A program made the position numbers and the translations under genes. DNA of 64,000 nt from Arcicella rigui (GTDB taxonomy: Bacteria > Bacteroidota > Bacteroidia > Cytophagales > Spirosomataceae), in contig NZ_JAYFUM010000001.1 of NCBI RefSeq assembly GCF_034929435.1, forward strand, positions 186,001 through 250,000. Reading direction: 5' to 3'. Below, in pieces: positions 34,953 through 41,526 of this stretch. Under the pieces are notes generated by a model. It was not told the DNA's origin. It did not search any database and worked only from the letters and a program-made list of their open reading frames with translations. Position 1 is the stretch's first letter; every line of letters starts with the position of its first letter.

Positions 34953-35924
34953 TTATTTTACAAGACTTGCATATTCTTTAGCAAAATAAGTTAAAATAAT
35001 TTTCGCCCCTGCTCTTTTGATAGAAGTCAAGCTTTCGACCATCGTTCTTGTGCCATCCAACCAGCCATTTTGAGCTGCCGCTTTTATCATGGCGTACTCA
35101 CCCGAAACGTTATAAGCAGCAATAGGAATATCGAAATTATCATTCAATAATTTGATGATATCCAAGTACGCCAAAGCAGGTTTTACCATCAAAAAGTCTG
35201 CCCCTTCGCTGAAATCAAGTTCGGCTTCAATCAAGGCTTCACGACTATTGGCTGGGTTCATTTGATAGGTTTTTTTATCACCAAATTTAGGAGCAGAATC
35301 CAACGCATCACGGAACGGCCCATAAAAAGCAGAAGCATACTTAGCAGAGTACGACATGATAGAAACATTGGTGAAACCTTTGGCATCAAGTGCTTGGCGA
35401 ATAAAACCTACTCGTCCGTCCATCATATCCGAAGGCCCTACAATATCCGCACCAGCCTCAGCCTGAGCTACTGCCATTTTTGCTAAAATATGTAGCGTTT
35501 CGTCGTTTAAAATATTTCCATTTTCATCTACATAGCCATCGTGTCCGTCGGAAGAGTAAGGGTCTAAAGCAACGTCGGTCATGATAGCAATTTCAGGAAA
35601 TTTACTTTTAATCTGATGAATAGCTTCTAAGTAAAAGTTGCCTTTACGGTAGCTTTCAGAGGCAATTTTGTCTTTTTTATCTTCGGATAACAGAGGGAAC
35701 AAATCTATTGAACGAATGCCTAAATCTTGAATGACCGCAATTTCCTCCAAAAGTTTGTCGATAGAATACCTATAAATTCCCGGCATAGAACTTACTTCAC
35801 TTGTCAGGTTTTTACCATCCATTACAAACATTGGATAAATAAAGTCGTTTACCGAAAGGCTTGTTTCCTCAACCATCGCTCTAATAGCTGATGATTGTCG
35901 ATTTCTTCTTGGTCTTCTTAGCAT
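34953..35924 (-). CDS. hemB: delta-aminolevulinic acid dehydratase (porphobilinogen synthase)
   Basis: HemB joins two 5-aminolevulinate molecules into porphobilinogen. The 323-residue enzyme has the two active-site lysines in IMSYSAKYASAFYGPFRDA and DFLMVKPALAYLDII. At the metal-binding loop it reads DVALDPYSSDGHDGYV, without the three cysteines of zinc enzymes, so it should be the magnesium-type, zinc-independent class. I chose the ATG at 35924 (MLRRPRRNRQSSAIRAMVEE), where the family starts; the ATG at 35978 would add 18 unrelated residues. Confidence 0.95.
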   Translation of the reverse strand: MLRRPRRNRQSSAIRAMVEETSLSVNDFIYPMFVMDGKNLTSEVSSMPGIYRYSIDKLLEEIAVIQDLGIRSIDLFPLLSEDKKDKIASESYRKGNFYLEAIHQIKSKFPEIAIMTDVALDPYSSDGHDGYVDENGNILNDETLHILAKMAVAQAEAGADIVGPSDMMDGRVGFIRQALDAKGFTNVSIMSYSAKYASAFYGPFRDALDSAPKFGDKKTYQMNPANSREALIEAELDFSEGADFLMVKPALAYLDIIKLLNDNFDIPIAAYNVSGEYAMIKAAAQNGWLDGTRTMVESLTSIKRAGAKIILTYFAKEYASLVK

Positions 35925-36306
35925 AATTATATAATTGTTCTTTGCCTGTGGCGTACCATTTCTTTGTAAAGTACGCAAAATGCAAAAAAGTTTTTTTGAT
36001 GATTCTTGTCTGTTTTGTTGAGATGTTTTTAGGTTTTTCAGAAGAAAAACAGCCTTTTTTAGGAGTTTCTTTGAGCCTCAAACCCTGAAAATACAGAATG
36101 CAAAACTACTTCTTAAACAACCGTATTTACGCAATTTTGATTCTTTTTTTCCTTAAAAAAAAGAAAAACCATGCTTACAGATTCTATAAAAAGAGCAAAT
36201 GGTAAAAAAAATTAAGATATTGTTTAAAGCACCAAATATTAAAGTAAAATTAAGCATGATTTTACCTTCATTCTTTTAGATTTGTATTCGATTATTCTTT
36301 TAATAT

Positions 36307-36420
36307 ATGAAAACCGACAAGGATAAAATCCGACACTCATCAAAGGAAATTGAATATTTGCAGTTGATAAGTGCATTTTATGCAGAAATTTGTCCTTGTA
36401 AGCTTAAAGCATTTTATTGA
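36307..36420 (+). CDS. possible 37-residue small protein (uncertain)
   Basis: ATG at 36307 to TGA at 36418-36420 encodes 37 residues beginning MKTDKDKIRHSSKEIEYLQL and ending CPCKLKAFY. No family is recognised. The same bases form a nested inverted repeat, so coding may be accidental and the RNA structure the real feature. Confidence 0.2.
   Translation: MKTDKDKIRHSSKEIEYLQLISAFYAEICPCKLKAFY
36316..36399. ncRNA. nested inverted repeat, possible structured RNA or leader
   Basis: Outer arms ACAAGGATAAA (36317-36327) and TTTGTCCTTGT (36389-36399) differ at one base; inner arms CACTCATCAA (36334-36343) and TTGATAAGTG (36364-36373) also differ at one base. Two stems nested on one axis argue for a folded RNA about 84 nt long, 120 nt before the glycogen synthase start. 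There is no match to a riboswitch class I know. Confidence 0.4.
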
Positions 36421-36519
36421 AAAGTACAATTAATTCTATTTCAATCTTTCTTGGAATATAAATATTTTTTAATTTGATATTTATATTTCAGAACATATCC
36501 TAAAACTTAATACCGACGA

Positions 36520-38343
36520 ATGGAAATTCAAAACCCTCTCGCATCATCCGCACAGAAGCAAAAAGTTCTCATTGAAATTGCTTGGGAAACCTGTAATCAG
36601 GTGGGTGGAATTTATACTGTAATCCGAACGAAAGTACCGTCGATGGTTGAAAAATGGGGTAATAATTATTTCCTTTTAGGCCCTTACTTTCCGCAAACGG
36701 CATCTGCTGAGTTTGAACCTATTCATGATTTAGATGATTCAATTTTAGGTAAAACCATCCAAAAGATGCGTTCAATGGGTTTGGGCGTACATTATGGTTA
36801 TTGGCTGATTACTGGAAAACCTCGCATCGTTTTATTTGATTTGGCTACTATTACTCCTAAACTCAATGCAATTAAAGCTGGGCTTTGGGAAAGACACCAA
36901 ATTTCTACTTTGAATGTGGAAGAGATTGTAAATCAAACCATTTTGTATGGCGAGATGATTAGAATCTTTTTAACTGAATTAAGCCAAGACCAAGAAAAGA
37001 AAACTGACCTTGTAGCACATATCCACGAATGGATGTCGGCTACTTGTGTGCCTGACTTGAAAAAAGATGGTGTAAAAGTAGCTACTGTGTTTACTACACA
37101 CGCTACGATGTTGGGGCGTTATTTAGCAGGAAATGTACCTGATTTTTACGATAAATTACATACTTTCAATTGGCTTGACGAAGCTCGTCATTACGGGATT
37201 GAGGCTCAGGCTACCATCGAGCGTTTGGCAGCCAATATGTGTCATGTAATGACCACTGTGAGTGACGTTACGGCCCGTGAATGTGAATTTTTATTAGGTA
37301 AAGTACCAGATTTGATTTTGCCGAATGGTTTGAACATCACCAGATTTTCGGCCATGCACGAACATCAAAATTTGCATACGCTTTTCAAAGACCGTATTAA
37401 CGAGTTCGTGATGGGGCATTTCTTTCAAAGTCAGCCTTTTGATTTAGGAAAAACCCTTTATTTCTTTACTTCTGGTCGTTATGAGTTTTCAAACAAAGGC
37501 TACGATATTACGCTTGAAGCTTTGGCTCGTTTGAATTGGAAAATGAAACAAGCTAAGATTGATAAAACGGTAGTAATGTTTTTTATTACAAAACAGCCTT
37601 ATCATTCAATTGACCCAGAAGTATTGCAATCGAGAGCGGTAATGGACGAAATCCATGAAACTTGTAATGCCATCGAAAAACAAATTGGTGAAAAACTCTT
37701 CAATGCTTCGGCTTCGGCAACTGATTTGCAAATGCCAGATTTGAATGGTTTTATTGATGAGTATTGGCGTTTGCGTTTACGTAGAACGATTCAGACTTGG
37801 AAAACCAATAAGCGTCCGAAAGTAGTAACGCATTTATTGAAAAATGAAGACGGTATTACGGATTATACTCGCAAGGCAAATTTGTTGAACAATCCAGACG
37901 ATAAAGTAAAAATTGTGTATCACCCCGACTTTATTGTTTCTACCAATCCACTTTTTGGACTTGATTATGGGCAGTTTGTGCGTGGTTGTAATTTGGGCGT
38001 TTTCCCAAGTTATTACGAACCGTGGGGATATACTCCGCTGGAATGTATCGCTCGTGGTGTTCCTACGATTACTTCTGACCTTTCGGGTTTTGGCGATTAT
38101 ATGATGCAAATCATGCGTGATTATGAACAATGGGGCGTGATGGTGGTGAATCGTAAAACACAAGATTTCCACAAAGCAGCCGAGCAACTTTCAGAAATGA
38201 TGTTGAAATTTGTAAAACAATCACTTCGTGAACGTATTACGCAAAGAAACAGAGTAGAAAGTATTTCAGATACTTTTGATTGGAGTAACTTGAGAGCCTA
38301 TTACGATACCGCTCAGGACTTGGCTCTGAAAAGAAGAAAATAG
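36520..38343 (+). CDS. GT3-family glycogen synthase
   Basis: The 607-residue enzyme resembles animal/fungal glycogen synthases (GT3) rather than bacterial GlgA: IEIAWETCNQVGGIYTVIRT with the KxGG-like nucleotide loop, VAHIHEWMSATCVPDLKKDG, FTTHATMLGRYLA, FFTSGRYEFSNKGYDITLEA and GCNLGVFPSYYEPWGYTPLE with the catalytic E-x7-E. It extends glycogen with alpha-1,4-glucose from a nucleotide sugar. GT3 enzymes are known in Bacteroidota. It stands alone with its own terminator; no branching enzyme is adjacent. Confidence 0.93.
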   Translation: MEIQNPLASSAQKQKVLIEIAWETCNQVGGIYTVIRTKVPSMVEKWGNNYFLLGPYFPQTASAEFEPIHDLDDSILGKTIQKMRSMGLGVHYGYWLITGKPRIVLFDLATITPKLNAIKAGLWERHQISTLNVEEIVNQTILYGEMIRIFLTELSQDQEKKTDLVAHIHEWMSATCVPDLKKDGVKVATVFTTHATMLGRYLAGNVPDFYDKLHTFNWLDEARHYGIEAQATIERLAANMCHVMTTVSDVTARECEFLLGKVPDLILPNGLNITRFSAMHEHQNLHTLFKDRINEFVMGHFFQSQPFDLGKTLYFFTSGRYEFSNKGYDITLEALARLNWKMKQAKIDKTVVMFFITKQPYHSIDPEVLQSRAVMDEIHETCNAIEKQIGEKLFNASASATDLQMPDLNGFIDEYWRLRLRRTIQTWKTNKRPKVVTHLLKNEDGITDYTRKANLLNNPDDKVKIVYHPDFIVSTNPLFGLDYGQFVRGCNLGVFPSYYEPWGYTPLECIARGVPTITSDLSGFGDYMMQIMRDYEQWGVMVVNRKTQDFHKAAEQLSEMMLKFVKQSLRERITQRNRVESISDTFDWSNLRAYYDTAQDLALKRRK

Positions 38344-38358
38344 CTTTTTGAATTTTTG

Positions 38359-38396
38359 AACGAGAAATCAGTAAACATTCCTGATTTCTCGTTTTT
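38359..38396 (+). terminator. terminator of glycogen synthase
   Basis: AACGAGAAATCAG (38359-38371) pairs with CTGATTTCTCGTT (38381-38393), followed by TTT. Confidence 0.9.
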
Positions 38397-38424
38397 ATTG
38401 TGTGTCTTCCTTCCTATTCTTTCC

Positions 38425-38455
38425 TTGATTCATTCAATAAATTCAATTAAGTTTG
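38425..38455 (+). promoter_or_regulatory. Bacteroidota-type promoter for the GH3-family gene
   Basis: TTG at 38425-38427 and TAAGTTTG at 38448-38455 are separated by 20 nt. The -7 box ends 39 nt before the ATG at 38495. Confidence 0.7.
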
Positions 38456-38494
38456 TAATTACACAGTCGAATTTTAAGCCGCTAATTTTAACTT

Positions 38495-40039
38495 ATGGAT
38501 ATTCTCAATGAAACAATCGCTTGGCTAATGAAAAGACGGTTGCCTCGAATCCAATCGTTTATGGATAATCCGATGGATACTCAGGAGCAAATGTTTCTTA
38601 ATCTTATTCAATTAGCGAAGCAAACAGAGTGGGGGAAGAAGTACGATTATCAATCAATTACTTCTATCCAAACTTTTCAAGAGAGAGTTCCTATTTCAAA
38701 CTACGAAAATCTTTTCCCCTACATTGAACGTATGATGCGTGGCGAACAAAATGTTCTCTGGCATTCTGAAATTCAGTATTTCTCGAAATCTTCTGGTACT
38801 ACCAACGCACGCAGTAAGTTTATTCCTGTTTCAAAAGAATCATTGGACGACTGCCATTTTATGGGCGGTAAAGATATGATGACGCTTTTGGTAGAAAATA
38901 AACCCGATACCGAAGTTTTTTCTGGGAAAGGGCTTTCTATTGGCGGTAGCTTGCAGTCGAATCAATTAAATTCTCGTACTTATCTGGGAGACGTTTCGGC
39001 AGTTGTGATGAAAAATTTGCCTATTTGGGCTCAACTGATTCGCACGCCTTCGCTGGAAGTGGCTTTGATGGATGTTTGGGAAGCTAAAATCCAGAAAATG
39101 GCGGAGGTTACTTCTCAAGAAAATGTGACGAGTATTTTGGGCGTTCCTACTTGGACTTTGGTTTTGATTGAGAAAGTATTGGAGATAACGGGTAAAGATA
39201 ATATTCTGGAAGTATGGCCAAATTTTGAGTTTTTCATTCACGGTGCAGTGGCTTTTCAGCCTTATCGTGAAATGTTTAGTCATCAAATTTTTCCATCGAG
39301 TACCGTAAATTATCTTGAAATTTATAATGCTTCCGAAGGGTTTTTTGGTATTCAGGACGATTTCAATCGAAAAGATGAAATGTTACTCATGCTCGATTAT
39401 GGTATTTTTTATGAATTTATACCGATGGAAGAAATTGAGTCTGACAATCCCAAAGTACTTACTTTGCAAGAAGTAGAGTTGCATAAAAATTATGCTATCT
39501 TGATTTCTACCAATGCGGGTTTGTGGCGATATAAAATCGGCGATACCGTTAGGTTTACTTCTCGTTATCCTTTCAGAATTAAAATTTCGGGTAGAACCAA
39601 GCACTTTATCAATGCTTTTGGTGAAGAACTCATCATCGAAAATGCCGAAAGAGCCATTACTCGTGCTTGTGAGGCTACCAATGCGATTTTGAGTGATTAT
39701 ACCGCCGGCCCCGTTTATATGAATAACCGCCAGCAAGGATGCCATGAATGGATTATAGAATTTTCACAAGCTCCCAACGACCAAGCTCTTTTTAATAGAA
39801 TTTTGGATGAAACCCTCAGAGAAATTAATTCTGATTACGATGCCAAACGCTATAAAGATATGGTTTTAGCTCCGCCCAAAATTAATGTAGTACCCAAAGA
39901 TACTTTTTATGCGTGGATGCGGAATAGAGGTAAATTGGGCGGACAACACAAAGTACCGAGACTAAGTAATTCACGTGAATTTGTAGAGCAGATTTTGGCT
40001 GTGAGCTTAGAGCTACGAGCTACGAGCTGTCAGCTATGA
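38495..40039 (+). CDS. GH3 auxin-responsive-promoter family protein (acyl-adenylate/amino-acid ligase fold)
   Basis: The 514-residue protein has the GH3 adenylate-forming fold: FQERVPISNYENLFPYIERM, YFSKSSGTTNARSKFIPVS (the STG-like ATP loop, about residue 95), NYLEIYNASEGFFGIQDDF, GLWRYKIGDTVRFTS and RIKISGRTKHFINAFGEELI. Plant members join amino acids to hormones; the bacterial substrate is unknown. The final 14 residues (LAVSLELRATSCQL) and the stop are encoded by intergenic heptad repeats starting at 39995, so the original C-terminus seems to have been replaced by repeat-coded sequence. Confidence 0.88.
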   Translation: MDILNETIAWLMKRRLPRIQSFMDNPMDTQEQMFLNLIQLAKQTEWGKKYDYQSITSIQTFQERVPISNYENLFPYIERMMRGEQNVLWHSEIQYFSKSSGTTNARSKFIPVSKESLDDCHFMGGKDMMTLLVENKPDTEVFSGKGLSIGGSLQSNQLNSRTYLGDVSAVVMKNLPIWAQLIRTPSLEVALMDVWEAKIQKMAEVTSQENVTSILGVPTWTLVLIEKVLEITGKDNILEVWPNFEFFIHGAVAFQPYREMFSHQIFPSSTVNYLEIYNASEGFFGIQDDFNRKDEMLLMLDYGIFYEFIPMEEIESDNPKVLTLQEVELHKNYAILISTNAGLWRYKIGDTVRFTSRYPFRIKISGRTKHFINAFGEELIIENAERAITRACEATNAILSDYTAGPVYMNNRQQGCHEWIIEFSQAPNDQALFNRILDETLREINSDYDAKRYKDMVLAPPKINVVPKDTFYAWMRNRGKLGGQHKVPRLSNSREFVEQILAVSLELRATSCQL

Positions 40040-40258
40040 GTTGTCAGCTTTGAGCCTTGAGCTATCGGCTGTCGGATATCAGCTTTCGGTGAAAAAAGTC
40101 TAAAGTCTTTTGTCTTGAGTCTTGCTTCTTGTGTCTTTAAGTCCTAAAGTCCAAAATCTTCAAGTCTTAAATCTTACTTCTTGTATCTAAAGTCTTGTAT
40201 CTTGTGTCTTTAATCTTGCTTCCTAAAGTCCTAAAATCTTAAAGTCTTAAAGTCCATT
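39995..40258. repeat. long heptad-repeat array, two unit types in series
   Basis: From 39995 to 40092 there are fourteen 7-bp units of TGAGCnn type (TTGGCTG, TGAGCTT, AGAGCTA, CGAGCTA, CGAGCTG, TCAGCTA, TGAGTTG and so on). From 40098 to about 40258 the unit changes to GTCTTnn type (GTCTAAA, GTCTTTT, GTCTTGA, GTCTTGC, TTCTTGT, GTCTTTA and about 15 more, with a few slips in phase). The array begins inside the GH3-family gene and ends just before the ModE-type gene. No complementary arm is seen here. Confidence 0.82.
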
Positions 40259-40264
40259 GTAAAA

Positions 40265-40618
40265 ATGAAAAAACTTATTCCGACCACAAACGAAATAAAA
40301 ATCACTGGAGCAATTTGGATTGAAAATCAAGATGGCTCAGAGCGATTTTTAGGAAAAGGTCGTATCCAATTATTAGAACTCATCATCGAACACGGCTCAA
40401 TTTCCAAAGCCGCCAAAGCAATGGAAATGTCTTACAAAAGAGCTTGGGATTTAATTACTTCTATGAATTCACAAGCCACAAAACCTTTTGTAGTGACTCA
40501 AGTAGGTGGAAAAAGTGGCGGTGGTGCAATCGTCACTCCTGAAGGACTTCAAGCCATTGAAGCCTACAAATCTCTTCAAGCACGCTTCCAAGCTTTTCTT
40601 GCACAAGAAAATAGTTGA
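40265..40618 (+). CDS. ModE-type winged-helix regulator without molybdate-binding domains
   Basis: The 117-residue protein is essentially the DNA-binding domain of ModE: FLGKGRIQLLELIIEHGSIS, KAAKAMEMSYKRAWDLITSM and GGKSGGGAIVTPEGLQAIEA. The TOBE domains that bind molybdate in full-length ModE are missing, so the signal may be something else or sensed by another protein. It lies upstream of a TauE/SafE permease and a TonB-dependent receptor on the same strand; control of these is likely but inferred. Confidence 0.87.
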   Translation: MKKLIPTTNEIKITGAIWIENQDGSERFLGKGRIQLLELIIEHGSISKAAKAMEMSYKRAWDLITSMNSQATKPFVVTQVGGKSGGGAIVTPEGLQAIEAYKSLQARFQAFLAQENS

Positions 40619-40623
40619 ATTAG

Positions 40624-40725
40624 TGGTCGGATTTCGGCGGTCAGCTTTCGGTTTTTGCAAACGCTTTTTTATGTACTTTCTTTAATTAAAGTTCTATTTT
40701 TTCTTTTCCGAAATCAGATTTCGGA
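40624..40725. repeat. heptad units (nnnTCGG type) and hairpin after the ModE-type gene
   Basis: TGGTCGG, ATTTCGG, CGGTCAG, CTTTCGG (40624-40651) follow the stop codon closely. Downstream, TCCGAAAT (40707-40714) pairs with ATTTCGGA (40718-40725) across a 3-nt loop and is followed by TTTTTG, a terminator shape; the CCGAAAT arm can also pair with the ATTTCGG heptad. Confidence 0.65.
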
Positions 40726-40730
40726 TTTTT
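40707..40730 (+). terminator. terminator of the ModE-type gene
   Basis: An 8-bp perfect stem, TCCGAAAT/ATTTCGGA, loop CAG, is followed by TTTTT. It separates the regulator from the permease promoter. Confidence 0.75.
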
Positions 40731-40742
40731 GTGTTACTTCGT

Positions 40743-40750
40743 TATATTTG
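40743..40750 (+). promoter_or_regulatory. -7 promoter box for the TauE/SafE gene
   Basis: TATATTTG is an exact TAnnTTTG ending 19 nt before the ATG at 40770. No TTG is at the ideal -33 distance; the terminator hairpin occupies that place. Confidence 0.5.
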
Positions 40751-40769
40751 TTGAAATATAGCGTTTGAT

Positions 40770-41507
40770 ATGGATTCAAATTTTCTTTTGATGCTTTTGC
40801 TTTTAAGCATTGTCGCATTTTTATATTCCTCTGTTGGTCATGGCGGAGCGAGTGGCTATTTGGCAGTAATGGCGATTGTGGGTGTTTCGCCTATTTTGAT
40901 GAAATCTTCCGCTTTGATGATGAATCTTGCCGTTTCGCTTTTTTCTTTTTTGGGTTTTTATCGAGCAGGTTTTTTCAAGCTCAAACTTTTTTGGCCATTT
41001 GCCGTAGCCAGTATTCCCTTGGCGTATTTAGGCGGAACGATGACGCTTTCAGATTCCATTTATAAGAAAATATTAGCCCTTTGTATCTTGATTTCTATCG
41101 CTCGTTTATTGTATCAGTTCAAACAAGAAGAAGGCGAAAACCGTGAAGTGCCGCTTTGGGCTGGACTTACTTCAGGCGGTGTAATTGGTTTACTTTCGGG
41201 CATGATTGGCATTGGCGGAGGCATCGTACTCAGTCCTTTGATGCTGTTGATGAAATGGGCAAAGCTCAAAGAAACCGCTGCCGTTTCGGCACTTTTTATT
41301 TTTGTAAACTCTCTTTCGGGCTTGTATGGTCAATTGATGAAAGGAAGTATTCAATTGCCTGCCAACCTACAATGGGCAATAGCCGTAACCATTATTGGCG
41401 GTTTGTTTGGCTCGTACTTTGGTAGCCAAAAATTCAATTTACCCACACTTCGCTACTTATTGGCACTGGGCTTAGTAATTGCTTGTGCCAAGTTGATTTT
41501 TACTTAG
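40770..41507 (+). CDS. TauE/SafE-family anion permease
   Basis: The 245-residue inner-membrane protein has about eight hydrophobic helices in two similar halves. It starts FLLMLLLLSIVAFLYSSVGH, then GGASGYLAVMAIVGVSPILM, and the second half repeats the motif in GLLSGMIGIGGGIVLSPLML. The family moves sulfite, sulfonates or related organic anions. Nineteen bp separate it from the TonB-dependent receptor gene, so they are likely cotranscribed and may take one compound across both membranes. Confidence 0.9.
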   Translation: MDSNFLLMLLLLSIVAFLYSSVGHGGASGYLAVMAIVGVSPILMKSSALMMNLAVSLFSFLGFYRAGFFKLKLFWPFAVASIPLAYLGGTMTLSDSIYKKILALCILISIARLLYQFKQEEGENREVPLWAGLTSGGVIGLLSGMIGIGGGIVLSPLMLLMKWAKLKETAAVSALFIFVNSLSGLYGQLMKGSIQLPANLQWAIAVTIIGGLFGSYFGSQKFNLPTLRYLLALGLVIACAKLIFT

Positions 41508-41526
41508 AAACTTATTTTTTAAACGT

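Larger units (their letters stand above)
35925..36519. other. 595-bp divergent region between hemB and glycogen synthase
   Basis: It contains a possible leftward -7 box (minus-strand TAGTTTTG, 36101-36108), a nested hairpin at 36316-36399 that overlaps a 37-codon open frame, and very AT-rich DNA just before the glycogen synthase ATG. No exact TAnnTTTG was found for the rightward gene. Confidence 0.45.

Noticed and set aside
36061..36180. tRNA or rRNA gene in the gap before glycogen synthase
   Set aside because: No cloverleaf, no conserved T-loop sequence and no rRNA-like segment could be found here or elsewhere in the window.
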